Shown: positions 41,946 through 50,778, numbered from the stretch's first letter. The stretch is 64,000 bases of DNA from Paraperibacillus esterisolvens (GCF_046237625.1 NZ_CP143545.1:2604001-2668000); one strand, 5' to 3'. Made by a program: numbers and translations. Notes: a model not told the origin generated them from the sequence alone.

Positions 41946-41977
41946 AATACCTCCCTGGTCCAGTAAAGGGCGACTCC

Positions 41978-43669
41978 CTAAAACAGGCCGATTGCCCTTC
42001 CGGCTTGATCAATATCCATATTCAAAGCAGCGGGTGCCTTCGGCAGTCCAGGCATCGTCATAATATCGCCGGTCAATGCCACAATGAAGCCTGCTCCAAC
42101 AGAAGGCTTAAGGTCCCGGATAGTGATGGAGAAACCTTCCGGCCTGCCGATTGCCTGTGGATTGTCACTCAATGAATATTGAGTTTTTGCCATGCAGACC
42201 GGCAGGCTGCCCCAGCCCTCTTTCTCGATAGCAGCCATTTTTTTCCGGGCATTTGCTGTGTATTCCACAGAATCTGCTCCATACACGTTTTTTGCAATGA
42301 TCTCTATTTTATCCTCCAGGCTGTGAGTCAGCTCATATAAAGGCGCATATGTCCCATCATTACTCTCGATCAGCCTCTTGATGGTCTGGGCCAGGTCCAT
42401 TCCGCCTGCACCGCCCTTTTCCCATACTTCGGTCAGCGAAAACGGGATGTTTTCCTCTTCCATCAGTTCCTTGAAAAGAACTAATTCATTTTCCGTATCA
42501 CTTGTAAACTTATTAAGCGCCACGACAAAAGGCAGGCCGAAGGAAGCGATGGTTTCAGCATGTTTTTTCAGATTCTGAATTCCCTCTTTCAAGGCCCCCA
42601 GATTTTCTTCTGTCAGCTGATCTGGAGCCTGTGCCCCATGCAGCTTCAGGGCTCTAATGGTCGCCACGATCACGACGGCATCCGGCTTCAATCCGGCACT
42701 CCTCGCCTTGATATTCAGGAACTTCTCTGCCCCGAGATCCGCGCCAAAGCCCGCTTCTGTAACAACATAATCCGCAAGTTTCAGTGCAGTCCGTGTAGCC
42801 AGGGCACTATTGCAGCCATGCGCGATATTAGCGAACGGTCCTCCGTGAATCAGTGCAGGCGTATGTGATATCGTCTGCACCAAATTGGGCTTGATGGCGT
42901 CCTTTAAGAGAAGGGCCAGGGCTCCTTCCACCCCAAGATCCCGGACAGTGACCGGTTCGTTTTGATAAGTCCAGGCGATTACCATCTTTGCCAGCCGTTC
43001 CTTCATATCATCTAGGCTGTTTGCCAGGCAGACAACCGCCATGATTTCTGAAGCAACCGTAATATCGAAGCCGTCCTCGCGCGGAACCCCCTGGACGGGG
43101 CCTCCAAGTCCGATTACCACTTTTCTCAAGGCACGGTCATTGATATCAACCACACGCTTCCAGATAATCCTGCGAGGATCAATACCCAGCTCATTTCCCT
43201 GATGGAGATGATTATCGATCAAGGCGGACAGTGTATTATTTGCTGCAGTAATGGCATGGATATCTCCATTAAAATGCAGATTAATTTCCGTCATCGGCAA
43301 TACCTGTGAATATCCTCCGCCTGCCGCACCCCCCTTTATCCCCATCACAGGGCCAAGAGATGGTTCCCTCATCGCAATCATGGACCGGTCACCAAGCTCC
43401 GTGAAAGCATCACCCAAACCGACCGTTACTGTGGTTTTTCCTTCACCAGCCTTCGTAGGGTTAATCGCAGTAACCAGGATCAGACGGCCATCCTTCGTAT
43501 CCTTCAGCCGCTCCAGTACATCCAGGGAAATCTTAGCTTTATATCTGCCATACAGCTCAAGCTCCTCTTCCCGGATATCCAGCTTGTCAGCAATTTCATA
43601 TATAGGCAGCATCTCTGCCTCATTTGCAATTTCTATATCACTTTTAACCTTTTTAACTTCAGTGTCCAA
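41978..43669 (-). CDS. fhs: Formate-tetrahydrofolate ligase
   Basis: 563 residues from TTG at 43667-43669, spaced well from AGCAGGAGGTC. The enzyme makes 10-formyl-THF from formate, THF and ATP. Motifs: NPTKAGEGKTTVTVGLGDAF (P-loop), SLGPVMGIKGGAAGGGYSQV, LIHGGPFANIAHGCNS, EAGFGADLGAEKFLNIK and the C-terminal ALTGDIMTMPGLPK. B. subtilis lacks this gene; other Bacillus species have it. First gene of a probable four-gene operon; it supplies the one-carbon pool used by purine and methionine synthesis. Confidence 0.96.
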   Translation of the reverse strand: MDTEVKKVKSDIEIANEAEMLPIYEIADKLDIREEELELYGRYKAKISLDVLERLKDTKDGRLILVTAINPTKAGEGKTTVTVGLGDAFTELGDRSMIAMREPSLGPVMGIKGGAAGGGYSQVLPMTEINLHFNGDIHAITAANNTLSALIDNHLHQGNELGIDPRRIIWKRVVDINDRALRKVVIGLGGPVQGVPREDGFDITVASEIMAVVCLANSLDDMKERLAKMVIAWTYQNEPVTVRDLGVEGALALLLKDAIKPNLVQTISHTPALIHGGPFANIAHGCNSALATRTALKLADYVVTEAGFGADLGAEKFLNIKARSAGLKPDAVVIVATIRALKLHGAQAPDQLTEENLGALKEGIQNLKKHAETIASFGLPFVVALNKFTSDTENELVLFKELMEEENIPFSLTEVWEKGGAGGMDLAQTIKRLIESNDGTYAPLYELTHSLEDKIEIIAKNVYGADSVEYTANARKKMAAIEKEGWGSLPVCMAKTQYSLSDNPQAIGRPEGFSITIRDLKPSVGAGFIVALTGDIMTMPGLPKAPAALNMDIDQAGRAIGLF

Positions 43670-44059
43670 GCCTCAAGACCTCCTGCTATAATATAAAGCC
43701 TCTAAAATAACCTTCCTTGTTAGAACGAATATTATTACTTTCCCTACTTTCCAATATAACGATTTGAAAAGGACGTGGCTAGCATGAGCTCTAATTATTT
43801 ATTCGTCAGGGTCCCTGAATATTATTCCCTGAATACTATTCTATGTTCTACCGCTAGTATTCTTAGCCAATTCGCCCTGTCTTCAGGTAAAATATGGCTG
43901 CTTTGAGTTTTTTGATTAATCTCTCTGCTGCCTTCATTGCGGAAACCTTGAAAACCTGCTCCATTTGATCAATTATTTGTGTATTTTATCTGCCCAAAAA
44001 CCTTAAAAAGCCCAGTTCTCTTCCATTACTATGGACTATAGAAGGAGAAACATGAGGCT
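43670..44059. other. Non-repetitive part of the fhs-metA intergenic region
   Basis: About 390 bp of AT-rich sequence with the fhs promoter side at its left end. A 33-codon minus-strand frame and a 40-codon plus-strand frame exist but have weak or no ribosome binding sites. I see nothing else that can be supported. Confidence 0.5.
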
Positions 44060-44315
44060 TCCCCGCCGAAACGGATGCGTTACTATCCGGTATTTGACTT
44101 TACTCGCCGAAACCGGTACTTTACTATCCGATTCTGCTTTTTACTCGCCGGAACGGGCATTTTACTATCCGATTTTGAATTTTACTCGCCGGAATCGGTA
44201 CTTTACTATCCAATTCTGAATTTTACTCGCCGAAATCGGTACTTTACTATCCGATTCTGCATTTTACTCGCCGGAACGGGCATTTTACTATCCGATTCTG
44301 CTTTTTACTCGCCGA
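44060..44315 (+). repeat. 41-bp tandem repeat array
   Basis: Six to seven units with an exact 41-bp period; the TACTCGCC landmark occurs at 44101, 44142, 44183, 44224, 44265 and 44306. Each unit has two related halves, TTTACTCGCCGGAATCGGTA and TTTACTATCCGATTCTGAA, so it arose from a ~20-bp duplication. There are no unique spacers, so it is not a CRISPR array. Frames that run through it are artefacts of a repeat with period not divisible by three. Confidence 0.9.
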
Positions 44316-44320
44316 ATTAA

Positions 44321-45277
44321 GGCCCTTTGGTCCAAAGCCAATCGCCATCAAAAGGCGAGACCGGCCTTTCGCTGCCGCTTTTCTTAGGCCTGCCAGGCCT
44401 CTGCTTTTTTTACTGCATTTGGCTGTTTCGTTTCGTCTGCTGATTCATTCAATTTTTTATATTTTTCTATTTAAAAAAGCACCGTTCTCCGCTTTTGGGG
44501 TCATCCAGCTCCGAACTGAGCCCTTCGGTCCTAAGCCAATCGCCATCAAAAGGCGAGACCGGCCTTTCGCTGCCGCTTACTTAGGCCGGTCAGGCCTCTG
44601 CTTTTTTACGGAGCAGAGTTTTTTTGACTCATTTTGTAGTTCATTTGCTTTTTTAAAAATTTTAGTATTAAAAGCACCGTTCTCCGCTTTTGGAGTCATC
44701 CAGCTCCGAACTGAGCCCTTCGGTCCTAAGCCAATCGCCATCAAAAGGCAAGATCGGCCTTTCGCTGCCGCTTTTCTTATGCCTGTCAGGCCTCTGCTTT
44801 TTTACGGAGCAGAGTTTTTTTGACTCATTTTGTAGTACATTTGCTTTTTTAAAAATTTTAGTATTAAAAAGCACCGTTCTCCGCTTTTGGAGTCATCCAG
44901 CTCCGAACTGAGCCCTTCGGTCTTAACCCAATCGACATCAAAAGGCAAGACCGGCCTTTTGCTGCCGCTTTTCTTATGCCTGTCAGGCCTCTGCTTTTTT
45001 TCTGCATTTAGTTGTTTCGACTCGTTCAGTTGTTCATCAGCTTTTTAAAAATTTTAGTTATAAAAAAGCACCGTTCTCCGCTTTTGGGGTCATCCAGCTC
45101 CGAACTGAGCCCTTCGGTCCTAAGCCAATCGCCATCAAAAGGCAAGATCGGCCTTTCGCTGCCGCTTTTCTTATGCCTGTCAGGCCTCTGCTTTTTTTAC
45201 TGCATTTGGCTGTTTCGTTTCGTCTGCTGATTCATTCAATTTTTTATATTTTTCTATTTAAAAAAGCACCGTTCTGC
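44321..45277 (+). repeat. ~197-bp tandem repeat array
   Basis: The landmark GCACCGTTCT occurs at 44479, 44674, 44871, 45068 and 45266, giving periods of 195, 197, 197 and 198 bp; a partial unit begins at 44321 and a stub ends the array. Each unit has a conserved ~130-bp block (AAAAAGCACCGTTCTCCGCT, GTCATCCAGCTCCGAACTGA, GCCCTTCGGTCCTAAGCCAA, CAAAAGGC ... GGCCTTTCGCTGCCGCTTTT, CAGGCCTCTGCTTTTTT). It is followed by a ~65-bp AT-rich spacer of three types. The first and last spacers are identical over about 86 bp, 787 bp apart. Small hairpins are visible (CCGAA/TTCGG; AAAGGC/GCCTTT). Confidence 0.9.
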
Positions 45278-45289
45278 ACATTAGGGGGT

Positions 45290-45295
45290 TATAAT
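45290..45295 (+). promoter_or_regulatory. -10 hexamer of the metA promoter
   Basis: TATAAT lies 38 bp before the metA start and only about 13 bp after the repeat array ends; no clear -35 is seen, and the position it would occupy falls in the terminal repeat stub. No S-box or other riboswitch fits in the short leader. Confidence 0.45.
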
Positions 45296-45332
45296 GGAAA
45301 TATTCAATTTTTTTGGTTAAAGGAGTAAAGTG

Positions 45333-46241
45333 ATGCCTATTAAAATACCACGACAGCTTCCTGCGGCGGAGATTCTTGAGGGTGAAAATATATTTGTGAT
45401 GGATCTGGAGCGGGCGAATAATCAGGATATCCGTCCTTTGAATATTTTAATCCTGAATTTGATGCCCGAGAAGGAGAAGACAGAGGCGCAGCTATTGAGG
45501 CTGCTTGGGAATACGCCGCTTCAGGTGAATGTGTCTTTCCTGACTATGGCCTCACATACTGCAAAGAATACGAGCAGGTACCATCTGGAGCAGTTTTATA
45601 TTACCTTCCCCGAGGTGAAGAATAAGAAGTTTGACGGGCTGATTATTACCGGTGCCCCAGTCGAGCAATTGGAATTTGATGAAGTCAATTATTGGACTGA
45701 ACTGCGCCAGATCATGGACTGGTCTTCATCCAATGTCACATCGACCATGCATATTTGCTGGGGTGCACAGGCAGGCTTGTTTCACCATTACGGAATTGGC
45801 AAGCAGCCCCTGCCAAAGAAATGCTTCGGTGTCTTCACCCACCGGGTCCTCCATAAGAATGAAAAGCTGGTCCGGGGATTTGATGATATATTCTTCGCTC
45901 CCCATTCCCGGCATACGGACATAGAAACCGACAAGCTGAGGGAGCACCCCGGGCTTATGATTCTATCTCAATCTGATCAGGCAGGAGTTTTCCTTGCTGC
46001 CTCCAGGGACGGAAAACGGATCTTTATAACAGGCCATCCAGAATATGATGCTGACACACTGGGCCTCGAGTATTCACGCGACCTGGCCAAGGGAACTGAA
46101 ATTTCTCTTCCTTATAACTATTATCCGGATGATAATCCGGAGAATGAACCGGGCAAAACCTGGAGGAGTCATGCGAATCTCTTGTTTTCAAACTGGCTGA
46201 ATTACTATGTTTACCAGGAAACGCCATATGTCTGGAAATAA
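45333..46241 (+). CDS. metA: Homoserine O-acetyltransferase, MetA type
   Basis: 302 residues from ATG at 45333 (MPIKIPRQLPAAEIL), with AAAGGAG upstream; a GTG directly before is less likely. MetA acylates homoserine in methionine synthesis. Catalytic Cys is in STMHICWGAQAG, His in ITGHPEYDADTL, with the preceding CFGVFTHRVLH region. Residue 111 is Glu (GAPVEQLEFDE); in this family Glu at 111 goes with acetyl-CoA use and Gly with succinyl-CoA, so acetyltransferase is inferred. Ends in a strong terminator. Confidence 0.95.
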   Translation: MPIKIPRQLPAAEILEGENIFVMDLERANNQDIRPLNILILNLMPEKEKTEAQLLRLLGNTPLQVNVSFLTMASHTAKNTSRYHLEQFYITFPEVKNKKFDGLIITGAPVEQLEFDEVNYWTELRQIMDWSSSNVTSTMHICWGAQAGLFHHYGIGKQPLPKKCFGVFTHRVLHKNEKLVRGFDDIFFAPHSRHTDIETDKLREHPGLMILSQSDQAGVFLAASRDGKRIFITGHPEYDADTLGLEYSRDLAKGTEISLPYNYYPDDNPENEPGKTWRSHANLLFSNWLNYYVYQETPYVWK

Positions 46242-46281
46242 CAAAGAAGAATCCTCTCTCAGGAGGATTCTTCTTTGTTTA
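46240..46281. terminator. Terminator between metA and the methyltransferase gene
   Basis: AACAAAGAAGAATCCTC-ctctca-GGAGGATTCTTCTTTGTT, a nearly perfect 17-bp stem, T-rich on both strands. The last codons of the convergent methyltransferase gene are inside it. Confidence 0.88.
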
Positions 46282-46972
46282 CATACTGCTCTTCCTTTTT
46301 CAACATGAAAACCCACATAAAGCTGAGGGCCTGTTTCAATTCGCTTGGATATGGAAGCTTTTTAAGATCTGCCTCTTTTTTGGAAACACCCATCGAGGCG
46401 GTGAGAGACCAGCCAGTCTCGAGAGCAAGCCTTTCGAACTCCCAGGGCAGCATATCATTCATTATGACCTTCTCCCCGTAAAGCCGCTTAAAGCTGTGCG
46501 TTTTCCTAGGACCGGCAGTGGGTCCAAGAATTCCTGCTGCTGCATATCCACCCGGCTTTAGGATCCGTTTTGCTTCATTCAGCGCATCCAGCGGACGGGA
46601 GGTCCATTCAAATGAGTTGATCGCCAGCACTCCATCAAATTGATGATCTCCAAACGGAAGTGAGCTGATATCGGCCTGTATAAATGTTAGTGAACCTGTC
46701 CCCGAGTCCCTTTTTTGCGCTTTTTGGATCATTTCATTAGAAATGTCTACGCCGACAGTATGAAATCCCTCCTGACTCAGCTTCCAGGTTCCATATCCTT
46801 CCCCGCAGCCGAGGTCACATATGCTGCCTCCCGGCGGCAGATAATCCTTGATGAAAGGGATGATATTTTTCCTGCTTCCCGTCTCCCACATGTTCTTTGC
46901 CCCCGAAGACCAGACATCCGAAAATGAATCCCAGCTTTTTTCTGTTTCCTTCAGCCATTGAGAAGATTCCAT
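46259..46972 (-). CDS. Class I SAM-dependent methyltransferase
   Basis: 237 residues from ATG at 46970-46972 (MESSQWLKETEKSW), RBS CAGGGGGAAACAG. Methyltransferase_11 core: motif I SICDLGCGEGYGTWKL, acidic VGVDISNEMIQKAQ, IQADISSLPFGDHQFDGVLA, and post-motif LNEAKRILKPGGYAAAGI. The substrate (small molecule likely) is unknown. The frame extends 31 codons further upstream but without RBS. It follows mntR on the same strand, but an mntR terminator lies between. Confidence 0.88.
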   Translation of the reverse strand: MESSQWLKETEKSWDSFSDVWSSGAKNMWETGSRKNIIPFIKDYLPPGGSICDLGCGEGYGTWKLSQEGFHTVGVDISNEMIQKAQKRDSGTGSLTFIQADISSLPFGDHQFDGVLAINSFEWTSRPLDALNEAKRILKPGGYAAAGILGPTAGPRKTHSFKRLYGEKVIMNDMLPWEFERLALETGWSLTASMGVSKKEADLKKLPYPSELKQALSFMWVFMLKKEEQYVNKEESS

Positions 46973-47030
46973 TCTGTTTCCCCCTGTATGTTTAACGGCT
47001 GTCAGCCTCCGCCGGCAGCCCTGGAATAGC

Positions 47031-47053
47031 AAAAAGCTGCCAGGGCAGCTTTT
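47031..47053 (-). terminator. Terminator after mntR
   Basis: Minus-strand AAAAGCTGCC-ct-GGCAGCTTTTT, adjacent to the mntR stop codon. Confidence 0.8.
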
Positions 47054-47054
47054 A

Positions 47055-47489
47055 TTATTCTTCACTATTTAGTTCTTCATTTTTGTTTTGAATCCCTTTG
47101 AGATCTTCAATTATTTTTGGGTTTTCCTCAAATAGCTGGACAAGGTCGCCTATCCGGTCAATCGAGTCCCAGCTTAAATGATGTTCAATTCCCTCTACAT
47201 CACCATAAATATTTTCTTCTTTGACACCGATTACCCTTAGGAGCTGTTCAAGCAGTTCATGTCTGAAAAGCAGTCTTTTCCCTACTTTTTTTCCTTTTGG
47301 GGTCAGGATGAGGCCTCTATATTTTTCATATATTAGATAACCCTCAATATCAAGCTTCTGGACCATCTTCGTTACGGAGGATGGATGCACGGCTAGCATC
47401 TCAGCAATATCAGAAACACGGGCATAGCCTTTTTCTTCGATCAATTTATAAATTATCTCTATGTAGTCTTCCATGCTAGGTGTAGGCAT
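47055..47489 (-). CDS. mntR: Manganese-dependent transcriptional regulator MntR (DtxR family)
   Basis: 144 residues from ATG at 47487-47489 (MPTPSMEDYIEIIY), RBS TGGGAGGATAC. This start is confirmed by numbering: the manganese ligands known from B. subtilis MntR fall at the same positions here, Asp8, Glu11, His77, Glu99, Glu102 and His103. The helix-turn-helix is VSDIAEMLAVHPSSVTKMVQ. MntR represses manganese uptake genes when Mn2+ is plentiful. No transporter gene is adjacent. Confidence 0.96.
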   Translation of the reverse strand: MPTPSMEDYIEIIYKLIEEKGYARVSDIAEMLAVHPSSVTKMVQKLDIEGYLIYEKYRGLILTPKGKKVGKRLLFRHELLEQLLRVIGVKEENIYGDVEGIEHHLSWDSIDRIGDLVQLFEENPKIIEDLKGIQNKNEELNSEE

Positions 47490-47579
47490 TAAAGTATCCT
47501 CCCAAATCAAACCATATCAATAAAAGTTTACTATACCTACCATAGCGGCACAAGAAAAATGGCATAGAACCGCGAATTT

Positions 47580-48293
47580 TTAGAGGCTGTCTGCCTTAGT
47601 CTGCACCAGTTTAAAATTTTTCCCCTCATCCAGTGTGGCAAGAACCACTTGTTCCATCGGCACATTATGCCCTTTTACCTGTTCATGGACCCATTGTCTG
47701 TTCACACCGAACAATTCCATTGCATCTTTCTTAATTCGTCCTTCTTTAATGATGATTTTTGTGAGCAGGAACGGTTTCGTTTCAATTCCCATATCTTTTT
47801 TGGAAACAGGATTGTATTCCGTGTGTAAAAAAGCTGTAATTGCGCCTCCCGGCTCCCACAGGGCAATCCCGATATTTTCAATCGATTGGATATGCTGCAT
47901 ACGGAGGACAGACAGCAGGTATTCCATGGATATTTTTGCTTTTTTTAAATTTGCAAGATTGATTTTCCCGTTTTTTATGAGTATCAGCGTGCTCGGCTCA
48001 AAGAGGGTGCGCCAGCCATTGGATTTTAGGGTTAACATGGTATTCGCATAATAGAGCAGCGATATGACCGCTGTTGTGATCAGCGCCCCGCCCATTCCGT
48101 CGGATGAACTCCCGAGCGGCTTGGCCATGATGCTTCCCACAATCAGGGCAGTGATAAAATCAATAAACCTCAGCTGTGAAATGAATCTTTGGCCCATGAA
48201 TTTTGTAGCGATTGCTAAAAATAGATAACCTGTCACGCCCCGAATAACCCACTGAACTATAGTGAGCGTATCCTGTCCATAAAAAAAATCCAT
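47580..48293 (-). CDS. DUF421-family membrane protein (YetF/YkjA type)
   Basis: 237 residues: three N-terminal membrane helices (VIRGVTGYLFLAIATKFMGQ; LRFIDFITALIVGSIMAKPL; ITTAVISLLYYANTMLTLKS). A cytoplasmic domain follows with LFEPSTLILIKNGKINLANL and ISMEYLLSVLRMQHI, the DUF421 signature. Several paralogues occur in Bacillus; some are linked to spore membranes and germination. The RBS GGGGGGATT is shared with the loop region of the topB terminator. Function here unknown. Confidence 0.87.
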   Translation of the reverse strand: MDFFYGQDTLTIVQWVIRGVTGYLFLAIATKFMGQRFISQLRFIDFITALIVGSIMAKPLGSSSDGMGGALITTAVISLLYYANTMLTLKSNGWRTLFEPSTLILIKNGKINLANLKKAKISMEYLLSVLRMQHIQSIENIGIALWEPGGAITAFLHTEYNPVSKKDMGIETKPFLLTKIIIKEGRIKKDAMELFGVNRQWVHEQVKGHNVPMEQVVLATLDEGKNFKLVQTKADSL

Positions 48294-48294
48294 A

Positions 48295-48341
48295 AAAATC
48301 CCCCCTTCCTCCTAGTTTTTGGAGGGGGGAAGATTTTTATG
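48295..48341 (-). terminator. Terminator after topB
   Basis: AAAATC-CCCCCTTCCTCC ... GGAGGGGGGAAGATTTTT stem with loop TAGTTTTT, immediately beyond topB. On the minus strand its end supplies the DUF421 ribosome binding site. Confidence 0.8.
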
Positions 48342-48349
48342 CTTTCACG

Positions 48350-50512
48350 TTATGCCTTCTTGCTGTCCTCAAATTCCATTTTCCATGAAAAATATTCGTT
48401 ATCTTCATTTTTCTCATACGAAAGGATGGCATTAAATTTTTTTCCATTTCGGCTTGTCAATCCTTTGACAGATGCTTTGCCGTTCTTTAATAGTGACTTC
48501 ACCATTGTTTTGGTTGGCTTTTTTTTCATGGAGGCGAGGTATTTGTCATTTTTCCAAATGACAAATTTACATCCGCTTTTCCAATTGGAACAGCCAAAGC
48601 CTTTTTGGCCCTCAATAATTCCATGTCCGCAAATTGGACATTTCCCCAGCAATTCACGCTGATTGGATGCAGAGGCACCCTTACCCTTCAAGGTCCCTCC
48701 TTCTCCATTTTTGATTTTATCTACAGTCGCAGAAGTGAATTCCACAATGAAATTCATGAATTCAGATTTAGTAAATTTCCTTTTTTCTATGTCTGAGAGC
48801 TTTTTTTCAATCCTTCCGGTGAATTCAAGGTCAAGCAGCTCAGGAACAGGCAGAGTTTCCACAATGGTCCGCCCTAGTTCGGTACAGGTAAGGTTCTTAT
48901 TCTTTAATTCTATATATCCTACATCCTTAAGCTTTTTGATTGTATCTGCCCTGGTGGCAGCCGTGCCGATACTGAAGCCGCTGAGGACCGCCTCCACTTC
49001 GTCACCGCTCTTCCCAGCTTTCCTTCCGCACGTTTCCATCAGACGGAGCAGCGTCCTTTCAGTATGCTGTTTAGGGGCACTTGTGGCATGTTCCGTAATG
49101 GATTGGCTGACTGCCTCCACTTTTTCACCAAGCTCGAGCGGCGGTAATACCACTTCTTTCGTTTCCATGCGCTCGACCTTTTTCCATCCCTCCACCAGCT
49201 GGATCCGTCCTTTGGTCAGGAATACACCGGGAATATCGGCCGAATGAATCTTTGTGGTGATCCGTGTTTCTTGAAACTCGGCTATCGGCATAAACTGCAT
49301 CAAGAACCTGTTTTTTATGGATGTATAGACAATCTGTTCGTCAGGGCTCAGCTTCTTTGGAACAAGATAAGTCGGTATGATCGCACTGTGGCTTTCTACC
49401 TTGGCATTATCAAAAATTCTCCTGGATGCTGTGAATTTTAGTTCATCTTCGTAAGGCAGGCCTTTTTTTACAGCTTCAAGCACTTTTGCCGTCCTTCCTT
49501 TCAGGCTTTCTTCAAGCGCAGTACTTGAAGTCCTTGGATAAGTGATCAGCTTCTTCTCGTAAAGCGACTGTGCTGTTTTTAAGACTTTGTCGGAAGTCCA
49601 GCCCTTGTATTTGCTTGTGATATGCCCCTGCAGGCCTGATAGATTGAATAAAAAAGGCGGGAATTCCTTTTTCTGTTCGATCGTCCTGTCGGTGATGGTC
49701 CCCATTTCCCCATCGAAGGCGGAAGCAGCCACTTCAAGTTGTTTTTTATCCTTGAACTTTTCTTCACTATCCAGGTGATATGTTCCTTCATATTCTCTCC
49801 CGCCGGAAGCAAGAAAAGAGCCTGTCAATTTATAATAAGTTTCAGGGACAAAACGTTCGATCTCTTTATCACGGTCGTAGATGATCTTCAAAGTAGGCAT
49901 GAGCACCCTGCCCACATTGATTGCTTTTCCCCTGCCTGCCTGATATTTAAGTGTCGCTACAGACGTTAAATTGATGCCAATGATCCAATCCGCCCACTGC
50001 CGGCTGATTCCTGCATCCCGAAGAGGTTCCATTTCCTCATTCGGCCTTATTTCTTCAAGCCCCTTTAATACCTCTGCAGGAGTCCATTCATTCAGCAGCA
50101 TCCGATATACCTTTTTTCGTGTCTTAAGCTGGCCGAGGATCGTGTCACCGATAATCTGCCCTTCCCTGTCATAGTCACAGGCAGAAATAATGGCATCAAC
50201 ATCGTTCCTTTCGACCAGCTTTTTTATCGTGGAAAGCTGCCGCCCCGCACCCGGACCGCTGTAAGCCCCCCTTCTGGGACTTTTCACTTTATATTTAAAT
50301 GTTTCTGGAATAAATGGGAAATGATCCATTTTCCAGCGAGCCATCTTAGGATCATAATCTTTAGCATCAAAAAGTTCCAGCAGGTGGCCCATGGCCCAGG
50401 TGATCAAGAATCCCCCGCCTTCATAGAAGCCTTCATTTTTCTTTTTAATCTGGAGAGCCTCTGCTATATTCTTTGCGACAGAAGGCTTTTCGGCAATAAT
50501 GACCTTTACCAT
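48350..50512 (-). CDS. topB: Type IA DNA topoisomerase III
   Basis: 720 residues from ATG at 50510-50512 (MVKVIIAEKPSVAK); an ATG seven codons upstream is an equally possible start, and GGAGG lies between them. TOPRIM domain IIAEKPSVAKNIAEAL and SACDYDREGQIIGD; catalytic Tyr in KLITYPRTSSTAL; FSIGTAATRADTIKKL. The C terminus has a zinc ribbon (CPICGHGIIEGQKGFGC then SNWKSGCKF) and a short extra domain. Topoisomerase III decatenates DNA and works with RecQ-type helicases. A LexA-type box lies about 60 bp upstream. Confidence 0.93.
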   Translation of the reverse strand: MVKVIIAEKPSVAKNIAEALQIKKKNEGFYEGGGFLITWAMGHLLELFDAKDYDPKMARWKMDHFPFIPETFKYKVKSPRRGAYSGPGAGRQLSTIKKLVERNDVDAIISACDYDREGQIIGDTILGQLKTRKKVYRMLLNEWTPAEVLKGLEEIRPNEEMEPLRDAGISRQWADWIIGINLTSVATLKYQAGRGKAINVGRVLMPTLKIIYDRDKEIERFVPETYYKLTGSFLASGGREYEGTYHLDSEEKFKDKKQLEVAASAFDGEMGTITDRTIEQKKEFPPFLFNLSGLQGHITSKYKGWTSDKVLKTAQSLYEKKLITYPRTSSTALEESLKGRTAKVLEAVKKGLPYEDELKFTASRRIFDNAKVESHSAIIPTYLVPKKLSPDEQIVYTSIKNRFLMQFMPIAEFQETRITTKIHSADIPGVFLTKGRIQLVEGWKKVERMETKEVVLPPLELGEKVEAVSQSITEHATSAPKQHTERTLLRLMETCGRKAGKSGDEVEAVLSGFSIGTAATRADTIKKLKDVGYIELKNKNLTCTELGRTIVETLPVPELLDLEFTGRIEKKLSDIEKRKFTKSEFMNFIVEFTSATVDKIKNGEGGTLKGKGASASNQRELLGKCPICGHGIIEGQKGFGCSNWKSGCKFVIWKNDKYLASMKKKPTKTMVKSLLKNGKASVKGLTSRNGKKFNAILSYEKNEDNEYFSWKMEFEDSKKA

Positions 50513-50574
50513 TTTTTTCAGCACTTCCTCCATATTTTCTCTTCTGCTAGTTTAACAGATTTTATGGATAATAA

Positions 50575-50586
50575 GAACGTTTGTTC
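50575..50586. promoter_or_regulatory. LexA (SOS)-type box upstream of topB
   Basis: GAACGTTTGTTC, the core GAACnnnnGTTC of the Bacillus LexA/DinR operator (CGAACnnnnGTTCG), with A and A at the outer positions. It overlaps a candidate -35 (TGAACA) placed 17 bp before TAAAAT on the minus strand. Confidence 0.5.
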
Positions 50587-50737
50587 ACAAAATACATACT
50601 TGAAACTTCTACAAACACAAAAGAACAGGAGCGAAGCGAGGCGCAGGCAGGTTTGTCAGAAAGATCCTTGATATTCACACACCCTCTTGCAGGAAGCCAA
50701 ATAATACAGGCAGCTTCGCCCTTACCACATAAACAGC

Positions 50738-50765
50738 AAAAAAACGGAGTCATATGACTCCGCTT
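50738..50765 (-). terminator. Terminator of the sugar ABC transporter operon
   Basis: CGGAGTCATATGACTCCG stem followed on the minus strand by TTTTTTTGC, 14 bp beyond the last permease stop. Confidence 0.85.
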
Positions 50766-50778
50766 TATGTGACTGCTG

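Noticed and set aside
43794..43916. 40-codon plus-strand frame in the fhs-metA gap
   Set aside because: Only a distant AAGGA precedes it and the sequence resembles no protein I know.
44060..44315. CRISPR array
   Set aside because: The whole 41-bp unit is repeated with no unique spacers, and no cas genes are present.
44031..45230. Several open reading frames inside the two tandem arrays (68-134 codons)
   Set aside because: They are translations of repeat units in different frames, have no ribosome binding sites and change frame with the repeat period.
45278..45332. SAM riboswitch (S-box) in front of metA
   Set aside because: The leader between the -10 element and metA is too short, and no S-box consensus blocks are seen.
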